Below are positions 1 through 6,332 of a DNA stretch of 9,887 nt, in pieces. The notes beneath the pieces are model-generated. The model searched no databases. It had not been told where the DNA came from and was given only the letters and a program-made list of their open reading frames with translations. The stretch lies in contig JADGBP010000055.1 in assembly GCA_015231395.1 (NCBI GenBank), positions 1 through 9,887 of the forward strand. The letters run 5' to 3'. The translations under genes and the position numbers were made by a program. Origin of the DNA: Desulfamplus sp. (GTDB lineage Bacteria > Desulfobacterota > Desulfobacteria > Desulfobacterales > Desulfobacteraceae). Each line of letters begins with the position of its first letter. Positions within the stretch are counted from its first letter, which is position 1.

Positions 1-240
1 ATCCCTGAACCGGAAACTACAACCATCCCTGAACCGGAAATTACAACTATCCCTAAACCCGAAACTACAACTATAACTGAGTCGAAAAACACAGCCTTAA
101 CTGAGCCAGAAATTACAGCAATATCTGAACCAAAAACTACAACCATAACTGAACCAGAAAATAATAGCATATCTGAACCTGAACCCGATACAACACATGA
201 ACCAAAAAACACTATCATATCTGAACCTATCTCTGATGAA
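1..240 (+). repeat. 24-bp coding tandem repeat, about 10 degenerate units
   Basis: Consecutive 24-base units encode IPEPETTT, IPEPEITT, IPKPETTT, ITESKNTA, LTEPEITA, ISEPKTTT, ITEPENNS, ISEPEPDT, THEPKNTI and ISEPISDE. The first three units are nearly identical in DNA; later units keep the [I/L/T]-x-E-P core. The array is in frame and enters from the window edge, so its full length is unknown. It likely forms an extended, disordered Pro/Glu-rich linker. Confidence 0.85.
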
Positions 241-480
241 TTAGCAAAGTCAGGGTTAACGTCAGAAAACTTGCAAGACGCTCCAAAATCTGATATTTCT
301 CCGCATTCTGAACCTGTCTCTAAGTCAGAACTTAAAAAAAAAAATCCTTTTGAGGAGTATGCTGAAAAAGAAAGCTCTGAAAAGGAAAGTTCTGAAAAGA
401 GAGATTCTGAAACAAAAAGCTCTAAAAAGAAAAAAACTGAAAAAAGGGTGTCGAAAAGAAAAGTGCAAAGAAACGGCTGA
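1..480 (+). CDS. C-terminal part of a Pro/Glu/Thr-repeat, Lys-rich low-complexity protein (5' end outside window)
   Basis: The frame is open from base 1 to a TGA at 478-480, giving at least 159 residues; the real start lies upstream. Residues 1-80 are about ten degenerate copies of an 8-residue unit of the form IPEPETTT. Residues 81-159 are rich in Ser, Glu and Lys, with repeated SSEKE-like words and a very basic end. No enzyme motif, signal peptide or membrane segment is visible in this part. The gene ends 42 nt before phaR and is on the same strand, so it may be co-transcribed with it. Phasins and granule-associated proteins often have basic Lys-rich tails and often neighbour phaR, so a granule-associated role is possible, but that is inference from position only. 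The last codons run through several A-homopolymers, and frame 3 continues open from 441 to 554 (separate entry), so the annotated C-terminus may be shifted. Confidence 0.7.
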   Translation: MPEPETTTIPEPEITTIPKPETTTITESKNTALTEPEITAISEPKTTTITEPENNSISEPEPDTTHEPKNTIISEPISDELAKSGLTSENLQDAPKSDISPHSEPVSKSELKKKNPFEEYAEKESSEKESSEKRDSETKSSKKKKTEKRVSKRKVQRNG

Positions 481-554
481 AAAAAAGCTATGAGCTGGAA
501 AAAGCTCTAATCGGAGAAAAAGATGCACCTGATAAAAAAATATGCAAACCGTAA
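441..554 (+). other. Possible -1-frame C-terminal extension of the upstream gene, overlapping phaR
   Basis: Frame 3 has no stop from 441 to the TAA at 552-554. It would encode a basic, helix-prone tail including the words KKSAKKRLKKSYELEKA and LIGEKDAPDKKICKP. A one-base slip or indel in the A6 run at 440-445 would join it to the upstream frame-1 protein and make that gene overlap the phaR start by 32 bases. A real frameshift mutation, a homopolymer sequencing error, transcriptional slippage, or a chance open frame are all possible. Nothing here proves it is translated. Confidence 0.3.
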
Positions 555-1095
555 ACTATACAACACAAATGAAAAAAAATATGTCACAATGAAGCATATT
601 TCTGAGATGATCAAATCAGGTAAAGATGTTTCCATTATTGACAATGAAACCGGAGAAGACCTGACATCCTCAATTGTATCCAGCCTTATGGGAAAAGATT
701 CCGGTGAAACCGATGAATCTCTCTCTTCCGGTCTTCTTATCCAGCTCTTTCGCAAAGGCAGCGGAGCTCTTACAGATTATGCAAAAAAATATTTCTCTAT
801 CTGGCAGAATGCCTTTTCTCTTGCAGAAGATGAACTGGATAATATGCTGAAAGTTCTTGTCAAGAATAACGAGATTTCCAAAACTGAGGGGAGTCGACTG
901 AAAAACGAGATCATGGGATTTACTACATCCTTGAAAAAATGGATCTCTGAAATGGTTGACAAAAGGATCAATGAGGCTTTAAGTGTAATGAACCTTGCAA
1001 CAAGAGAACAGTTTATAAATCTTACGGAAAGGATCAACTTTCTTGAAAATAAAATTCAGGAACTGGAATCAGAAAATAAGCAGGATATCAAATAA
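523..1095 (+). CDS. phaR: PhaR-type polyhydroxyalkanoate synthesis regulator with phasin-like C-terminus
   Basis: This 190-residue protein begins with the PHB/PHA accumulation regulator DNA-binding domain (about residues 2-60). It shows the family signature IKKYANRKLYNT, a stretch matching the usual Tyr-Val/Ile-Thr core, and a DNETGEDLT-like segment near residue 40. In known systems PhaR binds both PHA granules and the promoters of phasin genes and represses them until granules form. The second half (about 80-185) differs from a plain PhaR. It is amphipathic helical, with ISKTEGSRL, then a segment ending NLATREQFINLTERI and a heptad-like coiled coil NFLENKIQELES, which resembles PhaF/PhaI-type phasins. 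This suggests one protein joining DNA binding to granule binding or oligomerisation. The ATG at 523 is supported by GGAG at 513-516, six bases upstream. It is followed 27 nt later by the FFxxxLY gene, probably in one operon. Confidence 0.88.
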   Translation: MHLIKKYANRKLYNTNEKKYVTMKHISEMIKSGKDVSIIDNETGEDLTSSIVSSLMGKDSGETDESLSSGLLIQLFRKGSGALTDYAKKYFSIWQNAFSLAEDELDNMLKVLVKNNEISKTEGSRLKNEIMGFTTSLKKWISEMVDKRINEALSVMNLATREQFINLTERINFLENKIQELESENKQDIK

Positions 1096-1122
1096 AATAT
1101 TCGGTATCAGGATCAACAGATA

Positions 1123-1848
1123 ATGAAAACACAAACAGATTATAGTGAAAACAAGACCGACACTGACGATAATGCCAAAAAAAACAGCCATTATGATGCT
1201 GAAGATTATAGTTCTGATCATGCGGTTGACGGAGTCCTCTTTCTTAAGTTGAAGCGTGCCCTTCAGCACTTTCAGTCCAACCGGCTCAATACCACATATG
1301 AAGATGTAAAGAGCGATCCTCAGTATGACCAGATGGGCGAATTTTTCTTTAACCGACTCTACGCTCCCGAAGATTTTACCTTTCGGGATGAAGGTATGAA
1401 AAAACTTCACAGAGCATTGAATGGCAAAGTTTATTCGGGAATGGTCTCTGCGGTATCAAGAGTAATTGAGCTCCATGAATTAAGTGACGCTCTTGATAAC
1501 AAGATGGTTCATAAAATGATAGATGCTGGTATTGGAATCGATATGAACATGGAACAATACCAGCAGATTTACAAAAGTCTTGATAATTATGACCAGCGGA
1601 TTTATCAGATTAATCTAAGTACCGAAGTGACTCGTACATTTCACAGACTCAGCCAGAAGTGGATTGTTGCAGTCTCCCTTAATACTGTAAAAAGTGCCGC
1701 GTATTTTTTCAAAATAAAGCCTGTGGTTGATTTTATTTATCAGGGATATACCGCTTTCAGGCAGATCAAAAATATTGATTCCTTTATAAATATAATTAAT
1801 GAGCGTGAAATAGCTTGGCATAATGAAATCTGGCATACTGTCAATTAA
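1123..1848 (+). CDS. Conserved helical protein with FFLEELY-like motif, function unknown
   Basis: The 241-residue product starts with a polar, acidic tail (about 1-33) and continues as a predicted all-helical, soluble protein. Residues 74-85 read FFFNRLYAPEDF, a good match to the motif that names the 'FFLEELY motif' family of uncharacterised proteobacterial proteins (FFxxxLY followed by Pro-x-Asp-Phe and R-D). The next part (about 88-140) carries helices rich in Leu, Ile and Val ending in KMIDAGIGID. The C-terminal part has one moderately hydrophobic helix near IVAVSLNTVKSAAYFF, not long enough to call a membrane anchor with confidence. The biochemical function of this family is not known to me. 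It lies 27 nt after phaR with AGGA at 1109-1112 as ribosome-binding site, so a link to PHA or lipid physiology is a contextual guess only. Confidence 0.7.
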   Translation: MKTQTDYSENKTDTDDNAKKNSHYDAEDYSSDHAVDGVLFLKLKRALQHFQSNRLNTTYEDVKSDPQYDQMGEFFFNRLYAPEDFTFRDEGMKKLHRALNGKVYSGMVSAVSRVIELHELSDALDNKMVHKMIDAGIGIDMNMEQYQQIYKSLDNYDQRIYQINLSTEVTRTFHRLSQKWIVAVSLNTVKSAAYFFKIKPVVDFIYQGYTAFRQIKNIDSFINIINEREIAWHNEIWHTVN

Positions 1849-1865
1849 TCAAAATTATCGCCTTC

Positions 1866-1892
1866 TTATAAAAAATGTCGCCATTTTTATAA
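1866..1892. terminator. AT-rich inverted repeat, possible terminator after the phaR operon
   Basis: The arms TTATAAAAAATG (1866-1877) and CATTTTTATAA (1882-1892) pair around a TCGC loop with one bulged A. The position, 18 bp after a stop codon, fits a weak bidirectional terminator, although the stem has little GC. It also creates two look-alike direct copies of TCGCC-N4-TTATAAAAAAT. An operator for the next gene is an alternative. Confidence 0.4.
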
Positions 1893-1921
1893 AAAATTAT
1901 ACCATTCGGGGAACTTTGAGC

Positions 1922-1927
1922 TATAAT
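1922..1927 (+). promoter_or_regulatory. Possible -10 box for the patatin gene
   Basis: A perfect TATAAT lies 26 nt before the patatin ATG and downstream of the putative terminator. No good TTGACA-like -35 is found at 16-18 bp spacing, so the call is weak. Confidence 0.25.
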
Positions 1928-1953
1928 CCATGCTATTCAGGAGATTTTGAAAG

Positions 1954-2895
1954 ATGAAAAGAGCGTTGATTTTATCAGGTGGCGGCTCAAGAGGTTCATT
2001 TCAAGTTGGGGTGTGGAAGTATCTTCAGGAAAAAAACTGGATTCCTGACATGATCTGCGGCACCTCAATTGGTGCAATTAATGCTGTTGCAATAGGTTCT
2101 GGTCTTACTACTGAACAACTCACTCATATTTGGACAAAATCAGGACGAAGGAAAATATATAGATTTCAACCTATTCATTTTATTGCCAATGTCCTGTTGC
2201 GGCAACGATGGGTTCCATTGATGGATACAACGCCTCTTAAATCCATGCTCGAATCCTCCATTGATTTCAACCGATTGAAACAAAGCAGAGTAGAGATCAT
2301 AATATCTGCTGTAAACCTCCACACCGCTATCCCTGAATTTTTCACCCAGAATGAAATCACAATTGACCATATTATGGCATCAAGTGCCATGCCCATTATT
2401 TTTCCCCATCACAAGATTGACGGTATCCCTTACTGGGATGGCGGTATCATGGCAAATGTCCCCCTGCTGCCAGCACTTGCACGGGGAATGGATGAGATTA
2501 TTGTGGCACTTCTTTCGCCTGTAGGACATTTATCAAGACTGCCTGAACCAAGACGGATTATGGATGCTGGAGAACATCTGCTGGAGCAATCTCTTGCCTC
2601 TTCCTATCATAGCATACTTCAACAAAGCACAATCATGGGTAATAGACTCGTCGGAATCAATAACCTGATGCCTGGTTCTTCATATTTAAGAAAAAAAAAT
2701 GCACAGAAATTTTTAGAGAATCCAGTAGAGGCAGCATCACAGAATAAGACACAAAAAATGCCGCGAATCATAACCATTGCCCCATCTAAAATGCTTGGTC
2801 TCCCATCTTTGTTAAATTTTAGCCTTAAACAGGCAAATGCACTGATGGCTGATGGGTATAATAACGCCCGGCAAAAATTGAATAATATTTTATAA
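1954..2895 (+). CDS. Patatin-like phospholipase / acyl hydrolase
   Basis: The 313-residue protein is a bacterial patatin of the RssA-like type, a serine lipid acyl hydrolase with a Ser-Asp dyad. All catalytic elements are visible: the oxyanion-hole motif GGGSRG at residues 9-14, the nucleophile elbow GTSIG with Ser38, and the DGG motif with Asp162 in YWDGGIMANVPL. Residues 1-170 form the patatin fold. The last 120 or so residues are an extension ending in a basic, helix-rich segment. There is no signal peptide or clear transmembrane helix, so it probably acts in the cytoplasm or at the inner face of the membrane. The substrate cannot be told from sequence. The ATG at 1954 has AGGAG at 1939-1943. 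Neighbours (phaR upstream, an SCP2-fused alcohol dehydrogenase downstream) suggest fatty-acyl or storage-lipid turnover, which is inference. Confidence 0.93.
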   Translation: MKRALILSGGGSRGSFQVGVWKYLQEKNWIPDMICGTSIGAINAVAIGSGLTTEQLTHIWTKSGRRKIYRFQPIHFIANVLLRQRWVPLMDTTPLKSMLESSIDFNRLKQSRVEIIISAVNLHTAIPEFFTQNEITIDHIMASSAMPIIFPHHKIDGIPYWDGGIMANVPLLPALARGMDEIIVALLSPVGHLSRLPEPRRIMDAGEHLLEQSLASSYHSILQQSTIMGNRLVGINNLMPGSSYLRKKNAQKFLENPVEAASQNKTQKMPRIITIAPSKMLGLPSLLNFSLKQANALMADGYNNARQKLNNIL

Positions 2896-2906
2896 ACATA
2901 CATAAC

Positions 2907-2952
2907 TAAATTACCCCCCCAAAAATAGATTAAATTAACCCCCAAAATAGAT
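2907..2952. repeat. Two near-identical tandem copies between patatin and Fe-ADH genes
   Basis: TAAATTA-C7-AAAAATAGAT (2907-2930) is followed directly by TAAATTAA-C5-AAAATAGAT (2931-2952). The copies differ mainly in the lengths of the C and A runs. The array lies just ahead of the Fe-ADH ribosome-binding site (GGAG at 2961-2964), so it may be an operator or a slippage-prone leader element. Confidence 0.65.
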
Positions 2953-2971
2953 AAATTTAAGGAGAAACCTT

Positions 2972-4813
2972 ATGCTTCCTGAGTATTTTGAATTTTCACT
3001 GCCAACTAAATTAGTTTATGGTGCCGGCATTATAGGTAATATTGAAAAGGCAGTTGCACGTTTTGGAAAAAAAAGAGCGTTGTTAGTCACTGATGCTATT
3101 CTGGCCGGAGCAGGTCCTGTTGATAAGGTTAAAAACGGATTTAAGAACACTGATATTGAGATTGTGTCGGTGTTTGACAATGTACCTCCAAACTCAACCA
3201 TTAAGACAGTTCAGGAATGTGCGGCACAAGGTATTGCGAATAACTGTGACATGCTTATTGCTGTAGGTGGCGGTAGTGTAATTGACACTGCCAAGGTTGC
3301 CAACCTTGTCATGAAAAAAGGTGGAAAGGTCGAAGATCATATGGGGGCATATCTCCTTGAAACCAGTGAGCTTCTTTTTCCCTCAATTATTATCCCAACC
3401 ACTGCCGGCACAGGATCAGAAGTAACAAAAGTGGCTGTAATCGCAGATCCTGACAACGATGTAAAGCTGCCCTTTGCTGAGGAGCAGTTTCTCCCCCAGC
3501 TTGCCATTCTTGATCCGGAGCTGACACTCTCTCTTCCGGGAAAGCTTACAGCATCAACTGGTATGGATGCACTGGTTCATGCGATTGAAGCTTATGTTGA
3601 CAAAGAGTGGTCACCTGCGTCAGATGCTCTTGCTCTCCATGCAATAAAACTTATCTCGGACAACATCCTTATTGCCTGTGCCAAACCTCAGGATATTGAG
3701 GCACGAGGAGCCATGCTGGTTGGCAGTTTTCTTGCCGGAGTTGCATTTTCTCATTCAATGGTGGGCATGGTTCATGGAATTTCCCACGCTCTTGGCGGGG
3801 TTTACCACATTCCCCACGGTCTTGCCAATGCACTTATTCTGCCTGAAGTGATGGAGTATAATCTTGAATCAAGACTTGACCGGTTTGCTGATATTGCCAT
3901 TACTATGGGTATCTCATTCCCTGAGATAATAACAGACAGCCAGAGCATAATTAAAACAGGAAAATTTGATCTTCTGTCAAAACTTGTTGAAAAAACCGAA
4001 TTAAAGTCACTTCAGCAAGCAGTTGACAGTGGTTCCAGTGCGGTAAAAGAGTTTGCTGTTAAAAAACTTGACAGCCTCGGATTTGTGGATCAGTGGGTAA
4101 GAAAAAAGGCAGCCTATGCCGGTGTGGATAAAATCAGGACATTGAACCGTCAGCTTGCATTTTTGACAGGTATCCCATTGAATTTGAAAGATGCGGGCAT
4201 CAAAGATAATCTGGCAAAACTGGATCAGGTGGCTGATACTGCCATGGAAGACGGCTCCATGCTATACAATCCGGTTGAGCCCAAGAAAAGTGATGTAATT
4301 GAGATTATAAAAGCTGCATATTATCGTAAAGACAAACCTCTTAAAGTCTCTGACGAGGATCTCAAATCAAGAACAGCAAGAACCGGAGAGAAAGCCATTA
4401 AAGGCGTCTTTAAAGACGGTGATGATCTATATGATATTCTAGTGGGATTTTATGAACTGCTCAAAAGCGATGCTGAACTTGGACCAGCACTTTCAAAAAC
4501 AGGGCTTTGCGTGCAGTTTGTCTATAAAAACCCATCTGCAACAATTACCATTGATGCCACAGGAGAGGAACTCAAGATTGTCGCTGGTGATTTTGATGGT
4601 AAGCCGGAAGTTACAATGACCATGGATGCTGATTTTGCACATAAATTCTGGCATGGCAAGGCTAACCTGGTCAGTGCTCTTACTCGTCGGCTTGTAGTCG
4701 CAAAGGGTAATGTTCCCAAAACCCTAAAACTTCTGCCAGTACTTAAACCGGCTTACAAACTTTATCCCCAGTATCTCAAGGATAAAGGGCTTCATGATAT
4801 AATAATGGCTTGA
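2972..4813 (+). CDS. Iron-containing alcohol dehydrogenase fused to an SCP2 sterol/lipid-binding domain
   Basis: The 613-residue product has two modules. Residues 1 to about 450 are a group III metal-dependent alcohol dehydrogenase that should interconvert an alcohol and an aldehyde with NAD(P). The nucleotide-binding motif GGGSVIDTAK is at 99-108, and PTTAGTGSEVT at 142-152. The four expected metal ligands are Asp199 and His203 in GMDALVHAIEAY, His268 in VHGISHALGG and His282 in PHG. Residues about 317-385 hold extra sequence relative to a typical 380-400 residue enzyme. Residues about 480-600 form an SCP2-like domain (LYDILVGFYELL, ITIDATGEEL, KPEVTMTMDADF, FWHGKANL), which binds sterol- or acyl-type lipids. 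A long-chain alcohol/aldehyde or acyl-linked substrate delivered by the SCP2 part is a reasonable inference. The start has GGAG seven bases upstream. No signal peptide is seen. Confidence 0.93.
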   Translation: MLPEYFEFSLPTKLVYGAGIIGNIEKAVARFGKKRALLVTDAILAGAGPVDKVKNGFKNTDIEIVSVFDNVPPNSTIKTVQECAAQGIANNCDMLIAVGGGSVIDTAKVANLVMKKGGKVEDHMGAYLLETSELLFPSIIIPTTAGTGSEVTKVAVIADPDNDVKLPFAEEQFLPQLAILDPELTLSLPGKLTASTGMDALVHAIEAYVDKEWSPASDALALHAIKLISDNILIACAKPQDIEARGAMLVGSFLAGVAFSHSMVGMVHGISHALGGVYHIPHGLANALILPEVMEYNLESRLDRFADIAITMGISFPEIITDSQSIIKTGKFDLLSKLVEKTELKSLQQAVDSGSSAVKEFAVKKLDSLGFVDQWVRKKAAYAGVDKIRTLNRQLAFLTGIPLNLKDAGIKDNLAKLDQVADTAMEDGSMLYNPVEPKKSDVIEIIKAAYYRKDKPLKVSDEDLKSRTARTGEKAIKGVFKDGDDLYDILVGFYELLKSDAELGPALSKTGLCVQFVYKNPSATITIDATGEELKIVAGDFDGKPEVTMTMDADFAHKFWHGKANLVSALTRRLVVAKGNVPKTLKLLPVLKPAYKLYPQYLKDKGLHDIIMA

Positions 4814-4841
4814 TGTCATTGGTAAAAATAGTTATCAATAT

Positions 4842-4873
4842 AGGTGTTTTTCTACTGTTTTGTTAAAACACCT
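4842..4873 (+). terminator. Hairpin after the Fe-ADH gene, likely terminator
   Basis: Perfect 9-base arms AGGTGTTTT (4842-4850) and AAAACACCT (4865-4873) flank a 14-base loop, 28 bp after the Fe-ADH stop codon. There is no long T run after it on the + strand, so efficiency is uncertain. Confidence 0.5.
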
Positions 4874-4902
4874 TTCAGTCAGTGTAACCGTTCAGTATCT
4901 GC

Positions 4903-4924
4903 CCCCTCTCCAAAAGGAGAGGGG
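4903..4924. repeat. GC-rich hairpin, possible REP-like element or terminator
   Basis: CCCCTCTCC (4903-4911) and GGAGAGGGG (4916-4924) are perfect complements around an AAAA loop. This is the strongest stem in the intergenic space and contrasts with its AT-rich surroundings. No T-tract follows on either strand. It could be a dispersed palindromic element. The rest of 4814-5015 shows no gene; the short open frame across it has no protein features. Confidence 0.6.
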
Positions 4925-5015
4925 AATTACCTGCTCTGTTTCAAATTTGGGTATATATTGAGTGTAGGGTGGCCATTAGGATGGTTATTCATGATATTTA
5001 ACAAAGATTGTGCCA

Positions 5016-5384
5016 ATGAAAAAATATAAAACAAGGTGGTTCAGAAAATGGAGTTATAAAAAGTCTATTTCTGATCAGACCTTGTTGGATGGTATAAAAT
5101 CTTTTGAGTCTGGAATAGGAAATATAAGTCTTGGCAGTGGACTTTATAAACTAAGGCTGGCGGGGCAAGGTAAAGGCAAAAGCGGTGGATATAGAACATT
5201 TTTGGTATATAAAAAAGATCATGTTGCCATTTACATATATGGATTTAATAAAAATGAAAGGGAGAATATCAGTGACAGGGAATCCCAACTGTATAGGCGA
5301 TTGGCTGAGACATTTTTAAACCTCTCAATCGTGGATTTTGAGATTGCCGTTGCAAAAGGAGAACTTATTGAACTGGAGGAATAA
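5016..5384 (+). CDS. RelE/HigB-family toxin of a type II toxin-antitoxin pair
   Basis: The 122-residue basic protein matches the compact RelE-like family often called HigB-type or COG4737 toxins, which cleave mRNA at the ribosome. It shows the family order: KTRWFRKW near the start, SLGSGLYKLRLAGQGKGKSGGYRT in the middle (here with the characteristic G-K-S-G-G-Y-R), then a strand YIYGFNKNERENIS and a C-terminal helix with LAETFLNLS. The ATG at 5016 is chosen; an in-frame GTG at 5010 would add two residues, and neither has a clear Shine-Dalgarno sequence. The antitoxin follows after 3 nt, so the pair is co-transcribed in toxin-first order. No catalytic residue can be assigned with certainty by eye. 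The C-terminal 20 residues are acidic and extend beyond the usual domain. Confidence 0.85.
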   Translation: MKKYKTRWFRKWSYKKSISDQTLLDGIKSFESGIGNISLGSGLYKLRLAGQGKGKSGGYRTFLVYKKDHVAIYIYGFNKNERENISDRESQLYRRLAETFLNLSIVDFEIAVAKGELIELEE

Positions 5385-5387
5385 AAA

Positions 5388-5708
5388 ATGAGAAAGTCAA
5401 TGAAGGACTCATTAAGAGAAACCGTTCAGGGGTTAACAGATATAGGAATTAAAACTGCGTTTGATGACCAGGAATTAAATGAATTGGGCGTTATTGCTTC
5501 CAATATGGATATAACACCAAATCAAATTAAAAATATCAGACAAAGTATAAATGCAAGTCAGGCATTATTTGCACAATTATTGAATGTAAGTGTGTCTTCA
5601 GTTAGAAAATGGGAATCCGGCACAAGAATACCCGCAGGCTCTACTCAAGTCCTGCTTGAATTATTATCAAAATCTCCATATATACTTGATTTCAGAATTA
5701 ACAAGTAA
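5388..5708 (+). CDS. XRE/HigA-like antitoxin with helix-turn-helix domain
   Basis: The 106-residue product has an N-terminal helical arm (about 1-43) and a Cro/C1-type helix-turn-helix at about 46-100. The HTH reads IRQSINASQALFAQLLNVS, then VSSVRKWESGTRIPAG, which is the YiaG/NadS-like form found in antitoxins paired with COG4737 toxins. It should neutralise the toxin and repress the shared promoter. The start has GGAGGA at 5375-5380, inside the toxin's last codons, eight bases ahead of the ATG, which suggests translational coupling. No separate promoter is visible between the two genes. Confidence 0.85.
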   Translation: MRKSMKDSLRETVQGLTDIGIKTAFDDQELNELGVIASNMDITPNQIKNIRQSINASQALFAQLLNVSVSSVRKWESGTRIPAGSTQVLLELLSKSPYILDFRINK

Positions 5709-5727
5709 TAAATCCCCTGATTCAAAT

Positions 5728-5749
5728 CATCTTTTGTTCATCTTTTGTC
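5728..5749. repeat. Short tandem duplication in a convergent intergenic gap
   Basis: CATCTTTTGTT (5728-5738) is followed by CATCTTTTGTC (5739-5749). The gap between the convergent antitoxin and archaemetzincin genes (5709-5775) has no gene and no convincing hairpin terminator. Two 15-base look-alikes, CTGATTCAAATCATC and CTGACTCAAACCATC, bracket it, the second overlapping the metalloprotease stop. Confidence 0.4.
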
Positions 5750-5775
5750 TATCGTCTTCCAGCATACTTCCTGAC

Positions 5776-6321
5776 TCAAACCATCGCATCCGCCAGCAAT
5801 ACCTCACAGTAACGGCAGTACTGGGTCGATTTAAGATCCACATCATCAAGACTTCTGCAGTAGTGCATTATACAGGAGTGATCCCTGCAGTGACGCAGGT
5901 TAAAAGTGTGTCCAAGTTCATGAATGCTCTCTTTGACGATCCTGTCGAATATCTTTTTTTTAGAGAGCTGAAAATCGGCGTTGAGTCTGTGAGTGGAGAC
6001 AATGCAGGCAATGCCGTTAAGCTGAGCTTCTCCATAGACATGGGTCAATATGGGTATAAAGAGATCTTTGTCTGTTATGGCAAGAATTTTCACACATCTT
6101 TTAGGAGCAAGAGTTGCAAGTTTTTCCAATATCAATGTGGAGTGGTACTGATCTCTATCAGAATTAAACGCGAAATCAATATTTTGAAGCAGAGAAAGCA
6201 CCTTTACCGGATATCCAAAGAAATCTCCCACAGATTCTCCTATGCCTGCAGAAAGTTCTGCAGATATGCCCGCTGTTGGTGAAACCAGAATAAATGGAAG
6301 TCTTCCTGTTGTATTATCCAT
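5776..6321 (-). CDS. amzA: Archaemetzincin-family zinc metalloprotease
   Basis: This 181-residue protein, a usual length for prokaryotic archaemetzincins, holds the family's long zinc signature. HELGHTFNLRHC occupies residues 134-145 (zinc ligands His134, His138, His144; general base Glu135). It is followed at the expected spacing by Cys150, Met152 of the Met-turn, and the CRYC pair Cys169/Cys172, which bind a structural zinc. Upstream, HVYGEAQLNGIACIVSTHRL matches the conserved core strand region of the family. One departure stands out: the Gly normally found in HExxHxxGxxH is Asn141. Asn can adopt the same backbone turn, so activity may be kept. The protein has no signal peptide and is likely cytoplasmic. 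It begins 11 bp after the response-regulator stop with an AAAAGG ribosome-binding site, so it should be translated from the same transcript. Its substrate is unknown. Confidence 0.93.
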   Translation of the reverse strand: MDNTTGRLPFILVSPTAGISAELSAGIGESVGDFFGYPVKVLSLLQNIDFAFNSDRDQYHSTLILEKLATLAPKRCVKILAITDKDLFIPILTHVYGEAQLNGIACIVSTHRLNADFQLSKKKIFDRIVKESIHELGHTFNLRHCRDHSCIMHYCRSLDDVDLKSTQYCRYCEVLLADAMV

Positions 6322-6332
6322 ATTTTTGCCTT

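Noticed and set aside
1831..1850. TGGCAT at the end of the FFxxxLY gene as a sigma-54 promoter
   Set aside because: The -24-like TGGCAT is not followed by TTGC at the required spacing.
5010..5015. GTG start for the toxin gene
   Set aside because: It adds only two residues before an ATG in the same frame and has no better ribosome-binding site, so the ATG at 5016 is preferred.
4844..5029. Short plus-strand open frame between Fe-ADH and the toxin
   Set aside because: It spans two hairpins, has no ribosome-binding site and no protein features, and overlaps the toxin start.
5590..6282. 230-codon plus-strand open frame
   Set aside because: It overlaps the antitoxin out of frame and then runs antisense to the archaemetzincin, whose zinc motif is unmistakable; it shows no domain of its own.
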